Positions 44,167-51,944 of a stretch of 64,000 nucleotides of DNA are shown here, one piece after another. Numbering within the stretch: the stretch's first letter is position 1; each line of letters starts with the position of its first letter. The DNA comes from Erysipelatoclostridium sp. An173 (GTDB lineage Bacteria > Bacillota_I > Bacilli_A > Erysipelotrichales > Coprobacillaceae), in NCBI RefSeq assembly GCF_002160495.1, contig NZ_NFKR01000007.1, positions 37,839 to 101,838 on the forward strand, written 5' to 3'. The notes under the pieces were generated by a model. That model worked only from the letters and a program-made list of their open reading frames with translations. It was not told the DNA's origin and searched no databases. Both the position numbers and the translations under genes were made by a program.

Positions 44167-44580
44167 CTACTCTAAAATTGGTAATTTATACATATCCAAA
44201 ATAAGATTAGTATCGATAATTGATTTTTTATGCTCTAATGCATATAAAATAATTGCATCATATCTAACCTTGGGATATAAATAACCATTATCAGACAACG
44301 ATAATAAGTTATTAGTTTCACGAATATCTAGTTGCAATGCTAAAGCAATTTGAATTATTTTACTACGACTAGGCTTTTTTTGTCCATTAAAAATTTGATA
44401 AGAATATGTTCGATGTAAATTAGTCATTTTTATTAATTCACTTTTAGAAACATCTTTTTTTAATAACAATGTTTCTAAATAAGTAACAAAATCTATTTCT
44501 GGAACTTGTAGAAGTAATTGTTCTAAAGTCAGATTTTCATCACTTTTGATTATATCTAATAATTGAGTTGTTGAAATCAT
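44167..44580 (-). CDS. XRE-type helix-turn-helix protein next to a protein kinase
   Basis: The 137-residue protein carries a Cro/C1-type helix-turn-helix in its middle (about 42-92; VSKSELIKMTNLHRTYSYQI then FNGQKKPSRSKIIQIALAL). A C-terminal tail of about 45 residues starts YLYPKVRYDAIILYALEH. In this kind of protein the tail is shared among relatives found beside Ser/Thr kinase genes in Firmicutes (my recollection, not searched). ATG 44580 fits best with the GGTGAT RBS; ATG 44583 is possible. It is divergent from the kinase gene, with 57 nt between the starts. Confidence 0.78.
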   Translation of the reverse strand: MISTTQLLDIIKSDENLTLEQLLLQVPEIDFVTYLETLLLKKDVSKSELIKMTNLHRTYSYQIFNGQKKPSRSKIIQIALALQLDIRETNNLLSLSDNGYLYPKVRYDAIILYALEHKKSIIDTNLILDMYKLPILE

Positions 44581-44637
44581 CATAATCACCTATAATATAT
44601 CTTAGCTTGGTCTATTTAATAATGCAAGGAGAAAAAA

Positions 44638-45693
44638 ATGGATATAAGAAATCTCTATCATGAATTAGAAATAATAAAAGAAAATGAAAATAAACGATTG
44701 GTATTGGTTAGAAATAAAATAGATCATTTACTATATCTAAAACGAGAAATACCTGCATATAATAAGGAAGTTTATTATCAATTAGCAAAAAATCAAATTA
44801 AACAAATTCCTAAAATTTACCAGCTTCAAGAAATTGGTAATAAAATAGTAGTAATAGAAGAATATATTAATGCTAGTACCTTAGAAGAATATGTACTTAA
44901 TAATAAAATAAATAAGCAAGAATCCTTATTAATATTTAAACAAATATGTAATATTGTTAAAGAGCTTCATAATTTAAAACCACCAGTAATTCATCGTGAT
45001 ATCAAGCCAAGTAATATTTTTTACGATGGTTCAAAAGTACATTTATTTGATTTTGATATCTCTCGAAATTACCAAGGTGATAAAAATAAAGATACTTATA
45101 TATTAGGTAGTGTAGGTTACGCTGCTCCTGAACAGTTTGGTTTTAGACAAACTAATCAGCAAAGTGATATTTATGCTTTAGGAGTTTTATTAAATTTTAT
45201 TTTAACTAAAAAGCTGCCAAATGAAAAAATATATGATGGCTTTGAAAGTAAGGTGATAAATAAAGCTATCAATATTGATCCCAAACAGCGTTATGAAAGT
45301 GTTTCGATGATGTTAGTGGATTTGAATTTAGAAGATAAAAGTTTTAAATTAAAGTATTATTTAATAAATTTACCAGGATTTAAAACTAATTCATTGATTA
45401 AAAAAATACTAGCATTAGCTGGTTATATATTAATTTTTTTAGTTTCTATGATTAGTGAAATGACGGTTGATAATAAAGTTTTAACTGGTTTTGATTTATG
45501 GCTTAATCGAATATTAGTTTTTATTGTTTTAATGACTATAATTTTATTTGCTGGTAATTATTTAGAAATCTGGAATCGTTGCTTTTTAGCAAAATCTAAA
45601 TCGAAACTTGTACGAGTTATTGGGATTGTTGTTACAGCGACAGCCTGGATATTTTTAGAAGCCTTTATTGTTGGATGTATCAATAGTATTTAA
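44638..45693 (+). CDS. Membrane-bound Ser/Thr protein kinase with DFD instead of DFG
   Basis: The 351-residue protein has an N-terminal Hanks-type kinase domain (about 1-230). It shows a lysine in YLKRE (about K35), catalytic HRDIKPSN with D121, the metal loop D138-F-D140 in place of DFG, and the activation/APE region GSVGYAAPEQFG. The domain is compact, with a short N-lobe lacking a clear glycine-rich loop. Three or so C-terminal membrane helices (about 250-345) replace the PASTA repeats of PrkC. AAGGAG precedes the ATG. The partner XRE protein is divergent; a DUF4352 gene follows. Confidence 0.88.
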   Translation: MDIRNLYHELEIIKENENKRLVLVRNKIDHLLYLKREIPAYNKEVYYQLAKNQIKQIPKIYQLQEIGNKIVVIEEYINASTLEEYVLNNKINKQESLLIFKQICNIVKELHNLKPPVIHRDIKPSNIFYDGSKVHLFDFDISRNYQGDKNKDTYILGSVGYAAPEQFGFRQTNQQSDIYALGVLLNFILTKKLPNEKIYDGFESKVINKAINIDPKQRYESVSMMLVDLNLEDKSFKLKYYLINLPGFKTNSLIKKILALAGYILIFLVSMISEMTVDNKVLTGFDLWLNRILVFIVLMTIILFAGNYLEIWNRCFLAKSKSKLVRVIGIVVTATAWIFLEAFIVGCINSI

Positions 45694-45735
45694 TTAATGT
45701 CTGCTACTAGCATACCGATAAATTATCTAAATAAG

Positions 45736-45764
45736 CTATAATCCTTAATGAGGGAGGATTATAG
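45736..45764 (+). promoter_or_regulatory. Dyad overlapping the RBS of the DUF4352 gene
   Basis: CTATAATCCT (45736-45745) and AGGATTATAG (45755-45764) are perfect 10-nt arms directly before the ATG. The RBS GGGAGG straddles loop and 3' arm, and the 5' arm contains a TATAAT hexamer. It may act as an RBS-masking hairpin if transcription starts upstream, or as an operator over a promoter. Confidence 0.4.
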
Positions 45765-46337
45765 ATGAAAATATTTACTAAATTTAAAGAACTTTCATTA
45801 ATAAAAAAGATTTTATGTATTGTTTTGATTGTTGGAATTGTTGCTATAGCGGCTGGTTCTAGTAGTGAGGATTCTAGTAGTAATAAAACAGAAAATAAAT
45901 CTACAACAAATGAAAGCACTCAAGAAAAAGAAAATCATAGCATTGGTGAAACTGTAACAGTGGGCAAAGTTGATTATTTAATTAACGGTGTTGAAATTAC
46001 TAAGAGTGTCGGTGATGAATATTTAAAAAGTGAAGCTAATGATACATATTTAATTATTGATATTTCAATAACTAATCATGAAACAGAAGCTTTGACAGTC
46101 TCTGATAGTTTCTTTAAACTATTAAATAACGGTAATGAATATTCTACTGATGATAATGGGGCAATTTATCTGGGAGATAGCTCAATTATATATCAGGAAA
46201 TAAATCCTGAAGTGACTTTGCAAGGAAGATTAATTTTTGATGTTCCAGAAACTATTGCTAATGATATGAAAACTGAATTACAAGTGCAAACAGGAGTTTG
46301 GGGAAGTGAAAAGGATGTTATTTCACTTGCAAGATAA
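45765..46337 (+). CDS. DUF4352-type surface-anchored protein
   Basis: The 190-residue protein has an N-terminal membrane anchor (about 14-31), a low-complexity Ser/Thr/Asn/Glu linker (about 33-58) and a C-terminal beta-sandwich like DUF4352/telokin domains (about 60-190; TYLIIDISITNHETEALTVS). No lipobox cysteine follows the hydrophobic stretch (IAAGSSSED), so it is membrane-anchored rather than a lipoprotein. It follows the kinase gene by 71 nt and may act as its external partner or substrate (inference). Confidence 0.75.
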   Translation: MKIFTKFKELSLIKKILCIVLIVGIVAIAAGSSSEDSSSNKTENKSTTNESTQEKENHSIGETVTVGKVDYLINGVEITKSVGDEYLKSEANDTYLIIDISITNHETEALTVSDSFFKLLNNGNEYSTDDNGAIYLGDSSIIYQEINPEVTLQGRLIFDVPETIANDMKTELQVQTGVWGSEKDVISLAR

Positions 46338-46363
46338 GTTAAAATAGTAGTACTATTTTAACT
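46337..46363. terminator. Hairpin between the DUF4352 gene and topB
   Basis: Thirteen-bp stem AGTTAAAATAGTA / TACTATTTTAACT with minimal loop. T-runs are weak on both sides, and the topB stop is inside it. Confidence 0.5.
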
Positions 46364-48527
46364 CATCTTTAATATTTAATAAGGCAGCAAAAGGCGAATC
46401 TTCAATGTTAGTCTGCTGCTTTTTTTGTTGTTGCAAGTATTTTTTGATATCACTTTTACGAGCTTCATTACCTTTTGTTGCTCTTTCTTTTTTAAAAGCA
46501 TTCATTGATTGGCGATAACCGCAAGTTTTACAAACAAATAATTGTTTTTCTTTTTTACCAACTAACTCTAATTTTTTATGACAGTTAGGACAGCGAGCAT
46601 TGGTAATGATTGATACAGTTTCTTTGTGCTTGCAATCAGGATTGGAACAAACTAATAATTTACCTTTTTTACCATTAACTTCTAACATAAAATGATTACA
46701 TTCAGGACATTTTTTAGTTGTTAGGTTGTCATGTTTAAATGTTGCCTGACTGCTATTGATTTCATTAATTATTTTTTTTGTGTATTGTCGTATTTCATTA
46801 ATGAATTGGTCGGGCTTTTGTTGTTTTTTAGCAATTTTAGCGAGTTGGAGTTCCCATTTAGCTGTTAATTCTGGTTCTTTTAAATCTTGTGGAACTAACT
46901 GTAATAGTTGTTTTCCTTTATTGGTAACGTGAATTTCATTATTTCTTTTTTCAATCAAAAAAGTATTAAATAATTTATCAATAATGTCAGCTCTAGTAGC
47001 AACAGTACCTAGCCCACCAGTGTTAATTAAAGTACTATTTAGCTGTTTAGATTTATTATTGGTATAGTGAACCGGATTTTCCATTGCTGATAAAAGTGTA
47101 GCTTCGTTAAAATATGCTGGCGGCGTAGTTTGACCACAGGTTTTTTTAATTTCACTAACAACATATTGATCGTTTTCTTTCATCAGTGGAAGTACTTGTT
47201 CAAACTGTTCAGTGTTATCATGATTGTAAATTTGTTGCCAACCGCTTTGGATTTCAATTTTTCCAGAAGTAGTAAATGTTTCCTGGTTGACTTTAGCTTT
47301 GATCGTTGTTTTTTTGTATATATATGGTGGCAATAGTACTGCTAAAAATCGTTTTAATACTAAATCATAAATTTTAAATTCGCTATCACTAAATGCTCCT
47401 AACATGACGGGCTGTTCGGTTGGAATAATTGCATGATGGTCACTTACTTTTTTGTTGTTGACAAAATGATTTTGTTTTTTAATCGGATTGGCTAATATTT
47501 GATCGATAACATCATCAAAATAGCCACCTTTACTTGCAATAAGTCGTTCTTTTAAAGTAGGTACAATATCTTCAGTCAAATAACGAGAATCAGTTCGTGG
47601 ATATGTTAGCACTTTATGATATTCATATAAGCTTTGCATGATTGATAATGTTTCTTTGGCTGAAAATCCATATATTTTATTAGCGTCACGTTGTAATTCT
47701 GTTAAATCATAAAGCAAAGGGGCATATGATTTTTGATTATTAGTAGTAATATTTGTAATTTTCAATTTACTATTTTGTAATTGTTCAATAATATTATCTA
47801 TTTTATTTTGATTGAATATATGTTTTTCATTTTTGTTTGAAAGCCATGACCAGTAGATGTTATTACTTAAAATTTCAATGCCATAATAATTTTTGGGTTG
47901 AAAATTTTTGATTTCTGTTTCTCTTTTATCAATAATCGCTAAAGTAGGTGTTTGAACTCGACCACAAGCTAATTGGGCATTGTATTTGCATGTCAAAGCT
48001 CTGGTAGCATTAATACCGACTAGCCAGTCAGCTACGCTACGACTGTAGCCGCTTTGATATAACGGCTCATAATCACGAGCATTTTTTAAATTTTTAAAAC
48101 CATCTTTAATTGCTTTATCAGTAACTGATGATATCCAAAGACGTTTCATTGGTTTTTTTACATGGGCTTTATTAATAATCCAGCGAGCAACCAACTCTCC
48201 TTCACGTCCTGCATCAGTTGCAATGATAATGTCTTTGATGTCATTTCGATTAAGAAGATTTTTTATTGCATTAAATTGTTTGGCGGTGTTTTTGATAACA
48301 ACTAATTTCATTCTTTCAGGCATAATTGGCAGATCATCTAAGTTCCATTTTTGATATTTATGGTCGTACATTTCTGGATCAGCTAAGGTTACAAGATGAC
48401 CAAGAGCCCAGGTAACGATATATTTATTTCCTTCTAAACCGCCATTGATATTTTTGTGACATTGTAATACACGAGCAATGTCTTTTCCTACCGATGGTTT
48501 TTCAGCTAATACAAGTGTTTTTGTCAT
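46353..48527 (-). CDS. topB: DNA topoisomerase III
   Basis: The 724-residue type IA topoisomerase decatenates DNA through single-strand passage. It has an N-terminal Toprim domain (VLAEKPSVGKDIARVL; IIIATDAGREGELVARWI), the gate domains with the active tyrosine Y309 in TYPRTDSRYL, and TGGLGTVATRADII. Two C-terminal zinc-ribbon units follow (CPECNHFML...CSNPDCKHK and CPNCHKKLEL...CKTCGYRQS). ATG 48527 follows GAGGG at 8 nt; an in-frame ATG at 48542 lacks an RBS. TopB genes can be chromosomal or mobile; here it sits in the recA-rny insertion, with no conjugation genes nearby. Confidence 0.93.
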   Translation of the reverse strand: MTKTLVLAEKPSVGKDIARVLQCHKNINGGLEGNKYIVTWALGHLVTLADPEMYDHKYQKWNLDDLPIMPERMKLVVIKNTAKQFNAIKNLLNRNDIKDIIIATDAGREGELVARWIINKAHVKKPMKRLWISSVTDKAIKDGFKNLKNARDYEPLYQSGYSRSVADWLVGINATRALTCKYNAQLACGRVQTPTLAIIDKRETEIKNFQPKNYYGIEILSNNIYWSWLSNKNEKHIFNQNKIDNIIEQLQNSKLKITNITTNNQKSYAPLLYDLTELQRDANKIYGFSAKETLSIMQSLYEYHKVLTYPRTDSRYLTEDIVPTLKERLIASKGGYFDDVIDQILANPIKKQNHFVNNKKVSDHHAIIPTEQPVMLGAFSDSEFKIYDLVLKRFLAVLLPPYIYKKTTIKAKVNQETFTTSGKIEIQSGWQQIYNHDNTEQFEQVLPLMKENDQYVVSEIKKTCGQTTPPAYFNEATLLSAMENPVHYTNNKSKQLNSTLINTGGLGTVATRADIIDKLFNTFLIEKRNNEIHVTNKGKQLLQLVPQDLKEPELTAKWELQLAKIAKKQQKPDQFINEIRQYTKKIINEINSSQATFKHDNLTTKKCPECNHFMLEVNGKKGKLLVCSNPDCKHKETVSIITNARCPNCHKKLELVGKKEKQLFVCKTCGYRQSMNAFKKERATKGNEARKSDIKKYLQQQKKQQTNIEDSPFAALLNIKDELK

Positions 48528-48689
48528 TTTTATATCCCTCATTTCTTGTTTATTTTAGCATTATCCTTTTTTAATAGCAAAACTAATTATAATCTATTTC
48601 AGTATTATATTTGATAGAAAAATACTATTTACAGTTGTTATAAACTAAATAATATATTGATAAAATAAATTTATGACAAACACTTTTCA

Positions 48690-48740
48690 TTGTAAAAGAT
48701 GTCAAAATATTATACAATGTTATTGTGCTTGTCGCACAAT
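48690..48740 (+). promoter_or_regulatory. rny promoter and 5'-terminal hairpin
   Basis: TTGTAA (48690-48695) and TACAAT (48713-48718) are 17 nt apart. ATTGTGC / GCACAAT (48722-48728 / 48734-48740) forms a 7-bp hairpin exactly at the expected 5' end of the message, about 55 nt before the ATG. Such a hairpin would protect the RNA end or serve as an operator. Confidence 0.6.
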
Positions 48741-48795
48741 GAATTTAAATAGATTCATAATAATATATTACATAGTAAAAAGAGGAGGACGAAAT

Positions 48796-50352
48796 ATGTC
48801 AGGAAATATTGTCGTTTCTATCTTTACCTATGTTCTAGCTGTAGCTATAGGTTTTTTTGTTAGTTATTTAATTAATAAACTAAAAATTTCTAAAGCTAAC
48901 GTAAGTGCTGCGAAAATTATAGATGATGCAACTGCTAAGGCAGATACCCTTGTTAAAGAGGCTATTTTAGATGCCAAAACCGAAGTTTATGAATTAAAGC
49001 TTCAGGCAGAAAAAGAAGCTAAAGAGCAAAGAGAAGAGATTAATGAATATGAAAATAAACTTTTACAACGTGAAAAAACAATTGATCGACGTGATATTGC
49101 TATTCAAGGAAAAGAAGATGTTTTAGCGCAAAGAGTAGTACAATTAGATGAACGGGAAGCAAGACTAGGTAAACTAGAAGACCAATTGAAAGAAAAAATT
49201 GATGCCAAAGTTGTTGAACTTGAAAAGATTGCTGCCATGTCAGCTAAAGAAGCTAAGCAGGAATTATTTAAGCAGGTTGAACAGCAGACAGCTACAGAAA
49301 TGACGGCTTACATAAAAGATCGTGAAGAGGAAGCTAAATCAAAAGCAAGTTTGCTTGCTCGAGATATTATTGCTAATGCGATAAACCGTTATGCTCAAGA
49401 AGAAACAGTAGAAAGAACTGTTTCGGTAGTAGCTTTACCAAGTGAGGAAATGAAAGGGCGAATTATTGGTCGCGAGGGACGAAATATTAAAGCGATTGAA
49501 CAATGTACTGGAGTTGATTTAATAATTGATGATACTCCAGAAGCAATTACAATTTCTTGTTTTGATCCAGTAAGACGAGAGATTGCTCGTTTATCATTAG
49601 AAACTTTGATTAGAGATGGACGAATTCAACCAGGACGAATTGAAGAAGTTGTTCAAAAAACTAAGAATGAATTAGACGAAGTAATTAGAAAAACTGGTGA
49701 AGATGCTATATTTGAGTTAGGAATTTCAAGAATTGATAAAGACATTGTCAAGATGATTGGTAAACTTAAATATCGTACAAGCTATGGTCAAAACGCTTTG
49801 CAGCATTCGCTAGAGGTTGCTCACTTAGCAGGAATCATGGCAGCTGAATTAGGTTTAAACCAACAATTGGCTCGTAGAGCAGGGTTACTTCATGATTTAG
49901 GAAAAGCAATGGATCATGAAATGGAAGGTAGCCACGTAGAATTAGGAGCTAAATTTGCTAAAAAGCATGGTGAAAATGCTACTGTTGTTAATGCTATTGA
50001 ATCACATCATGGTGATGTACCAGCTACTAGTGTTATTTCAGTTTTGGTTGCTGCAGCTGATACTTTAAGTGCTGCTAGACCAGGAAGTAGAAGTGAAACA
50101 ATTGAAAATTATATTCAACGTCTTGAAAAATTAGAAGAAATGGCTAAAAGTTTTGAAGGTGTTGATCGTGTCTTTGCTATCCAGGCTGGACGTGAAGTAC
50201 GAATCGTGGTTAAGCCAGATAAAGTAGATGATTTAATGTCACATAAAATTGCTCGTGATATTAAAAATAAAATTGAAGAAGAACTTACTTATCCTGGACA
50301 TATTAAAGTTACAGTCATTAGGGAAGTTAGGGCAAGTGAAATTGCAAAATAA
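48796..50352 (+). CDS. rny: Ribonuclease Y
   Basis: The 518-residue membrane endoribonuclease starts mRNA decay in Firmicutes. It has one N-terminal membrane helix (about 4-24), a long charged coiled coil (about 28-200), a KH RNA-binding domain ([21 protein letters not shown] without its last residues) and an HD domain with the catalytic pair in [15 protein letters not shown] 48796 follows AGAGGAGG; a frame back to 48673 is rejected because it passes through the promoter. ymdB follows after a terminator, as in Bacillus. Confidence 0.96.
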   Translation: MSGNIVVSIFTYVLAVAIGFFVSYLINKLKISKANVSAAKIIDDATAKADTLVKEAILDAKTEVYELKLQAEKEAKEQREEINEYENKLLQREKTIDRRDIAIQGKEDVLAQRVVQLDEREARLGKLEDQLKEKIDAKVVELEKIAAMSAKEAKQELFKQVEQQTATEMTAYIKDREEEAKSKASLLARDIIANAINRYAQEETVERTVSVVALPSEEMKGRIIGREGRNIKAIEQCTGVDLIIDDTPEAITISCFDPVRREIARLSLETLIRDGRIQPGRIEEVVQKTKNELDEVIRKTGEDAIFELGISRIDKDIVKMIGKLKYRTSYGQNALQHSLEVAHLAGIMAAELGLNQQLARRAGLLHDLGKAMDHEMEGSHVELGAKFAKKHGENATVVNAIESHHGDVPATSVISVLVAAADTLSAARPGSRSETIENYIQRLEKLEEMAKSFEGVDRVFAIQAGREVRIVVKPDKVDDLMSHKIARDIKNKIEEELTYPGHIKVTVIREVRASEIAK

Positions 50353-50353
50353 G

Positions 50354-50376
50354 GATAGGCATTGCCTATCTTTTTT
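50354..50376 (+). terminator. rny terminator
   Basis: GATAGG-n5-CCTATC hairpin followed by six Ts. It lies only 16 nt before ymdB, so partial read-through may link the genes. Confidence 0.8.
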
Positions 50377-50391
50377 ATGAAAGGAAGAAAA

Positions 50392-51171
50392 ATGAAGATA
50401 TTATTTATTGGCGATATTTTTGGTTCAATTGGCCGAGATATGATTAATGATTATTTACATCGCTTAGTTAATGATTTAAAAATTGATTTTGTAATTGCAA
50501 ATGTAGAAAATACTAGTCATGGTAAAGGACTATTAAAACGTCATTATGATGAATTATCATTTTGTGGTATTCAGGCAATGACTATGGGAAATCATACTTT
50601 TGATAAAAAAGAGTTATATGATTATATTGATGAAGCTGATAAACTAGTCGTTCCGATTAATCAGCCTAAAGTTTTACCAGGTGTTAAAACAAGAGTTTTT
50701 GATGTAAAAGGTAAAAAAATCCGAGTTACTAATGTTTTAGGAGTAGCTTTTATGGATAGTCGTTATAGTAATCCTTTTGAAGCAATCGATGAATATTTAG
50801 ATTTAAAACAAGATATTCATATTATTGATTTTCATGGAGAGGCTACAAGTGAAAAAATTGCTTTTGCCCATTATGTAAAAGATAAAGCTAGTGCAGTACT
50901 TGGGACCCATACTCATGTTCAAACAGCTGATGAAAAAATAATTGATGGTAAACTAGCATTTATTAGTGATGCTGGAATGACAGGACCGTATATGAGTGCT
51001 ATTGGTTGTGATTTGGATTCTATTGTAAAAAGATTAAAAGGGTCATCGGCACCGTTTATTGTTGCTAAAAGCAGTGGCCAGTTATCTGGTGTTGTGATGA
51101 CTTTTGAAAATAATAGTCCTATTAAAATAGAACGAATTTTAATCAATCAAGATCATCCATATTTGTCATAA
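50392..51171 (+). CDS. ymdB: YmdB-type metallophosphoesterase (2',3'-cyclic nucleotide phosphodiesterase)
   Basis: The 259-residue protein has the calcineurin-like metal motifs MKILFIGDIFGSIGRD, NVENTSHGKG, TMGNHTFDKKE, DFHGEATSEK and LGTHTHVQTADEKI, which define the YmdB family. In Bacillus it hydrolyses cyclic nucleotides and affects biofilm and motility genes, perhaps through RNA turnover with RNase Y. ATG 50392 is behind AAAGGAAG. The gene lies between rny and spoVS, the same order as in Bacillus. Confidence 0.95.
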   Translation: MKILFIGDIFGSIGRDMINDYLHRLVNDLKIDFVIANVENTSHGKGLLKRHYDELSFCGIQAMTMGNHTFDKKELYDYIDEADKLVVPINQPKVLPGVKTRVFDVKGKKIRVTNVLGVAFMDSRYSNPFEAIDEYLDLKQDIHIIDFHGEATSEKIAFAHYVKDKASAVLGTHTHVQTADEKIIDGKLAFISDAGMTGPYMSAIGCDLDSIVKRLKGSSAPFIVAKSSGQLSGVVMTFENNSPIKIERILINQDHPYLS

Positions 51172-51210
51172 TTAAAAATTGTTTTCATATATTCTTTTAG
51201 GAGGAAAAAT

Positions 51211-51471
51211 ATGGAAACAATAAAAGTATCATCATCATCATGTCCGAATAATGTTGCTGGCGCTATTGCAAGTATGATAAGAAATAGTTCAAAATTACAA
51301 ATTCAAGTAATTGGTGCCGCAGCGTTAAATCAAGCTGTAAAAGCAATTGCTATTGCTAGGGGTTATATTATTCCTACAGGTAATGAGATTATCTGTATCC
51401 CTTCTTTTCATGATTTAATTGTCGATGATAAAGAGATAACAGCATTAAGATTGACCTTAGAATTAAGGTAG
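51211..51471 (+). CDS. spoVS: Stage V sporulation protein S
   Basis: The 86-residue protein is a compact Alba-like fold (METIKVSSSSCPNNVAGAIA, IQVIGAAALNQAVKAIAIAR, GYIIPTGNEIICIPSF) that nearly equals Bacillus SpoVS in length. It is needed for normal septation and coat assembly during sporulation. AGGAGG lies 7 nt before the ATG. Only 39 nt separate it from ymdB; a sigma-H-like promoter could not be assigned with confidence. Confidence 0.96.
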   Translation: METIKVSSSSCPNNVAGAIASMIRNSSKLQIQVIGAAALNQAVKAIAIARGYIIPTGNEIICIPSFHDLIVDDKEITALRLTLELR

Positions 51472-51526
51472 TATAAAAATTAAATGTACTTAGTTGAAAG
51501 GGCTTTATTTTTTTTGGTGCATGAGT

Positions 51527-51532
51527 TATAAT
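51527..51532 (+). promoter_or_regulatory. -10 element of the 81-residue gene
   Basis: TATAAT at 51527-51532, 29 nt before the ATG; -35 unclear. Confidence 0.45.
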
Positions 51533-51560
51533 GTAAGAAGTGATATAGGAGGAAATTTGT

Positions 51561-51806
51561 ATGGCAAAATGTAAATTATTAATGCAAACAGCACAAACAC
51601 AAAAATTAATTGATTTTTTTGATGGATATGAAGATGATAAAGTAAAATGTAAATTCATTAAAAAAACAGGTATTAAAGCAGAAGTAGAATGTGAAACTGA
51701 ACTTTCACCTGAAGAAGCTGCTGGACATTGTAAAAGTGTTTTTAAGAAAACTAAAGAAGGAGCAGTTTTATATTTCTCTATTCAACCAGATGGATTCTTT
51801 GGTTAA
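51561..51806 (+). CDS. Unknown 81-residue soluble protein between spoVS and miaB
   Basis: I do not recognise this small protein. It is hydrophilic, with four cysteines, a Lys-rich middle (KCKFIKKTGIKAEVECETEL), a helix ELSPEEAAGHCKSVFKKT, and a C-terminal strand AVLYFSIQPDGFFG. It reads like one small alpha/beta domain. AGGAGGAAATTTG before the ATG, a TATAAT hexamer and a following terminator show a real single-gene unit. In Bacillus this interval holds tdh-kbl instead. Confidence 0.75.
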   Translation: MAKCKLLMQTAQTQKLIDFFDGYEDDKVKCKFIKKTGIKAEVECETELSPEEAAGHCKSVFKKTKEGAVLYFSIQPDGFFG

Positions 51807-51814
51807 TTAAGCAA

Positions 51815-51841
51815 ATAAGGACGCAAGTCCTTATTTTTTTC
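51815..51841 (+). terminator. Terminator of the 81-residue gene
   Basis: ATAAGGAC-GCAA-GTCCTTAT followed by a T run; a GNRA-type tetraloop caps the stem. Confidence 0.88.
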
Positions 51842-51901
51842 TAGACAAATTAATAAAAACCAACTAGAATAGTCAAATGTATACAGATATTAGTGTTGGA
51901 A

Positions 51902-51910
51902 TGTTATAAT
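51902..51910 (+). promoter_or_regulatory. Extended -10 promoter of miaB-ymcA
   Basis: TGTTATAAT 35 nt before the miaB ATG, with a weak -35. Confidence 0.55.
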
Positions 51911-51944
51911 TATGTATATAATAATTAGGAAAAGTGGTGAACAA

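Noticed and set aside
46353..48527. topB as a sign of a conjugative element
   Set aside because: No relaxase, type IV secretion or integrase gene lies nearby, so mobility is not supported.
48673..48795. N-terminal extension of RNase Y
   Set aside because: The extension runs through the promoter and leader hairpin. ATG 48796 has a strong RBS and begins the expected membrane helix.
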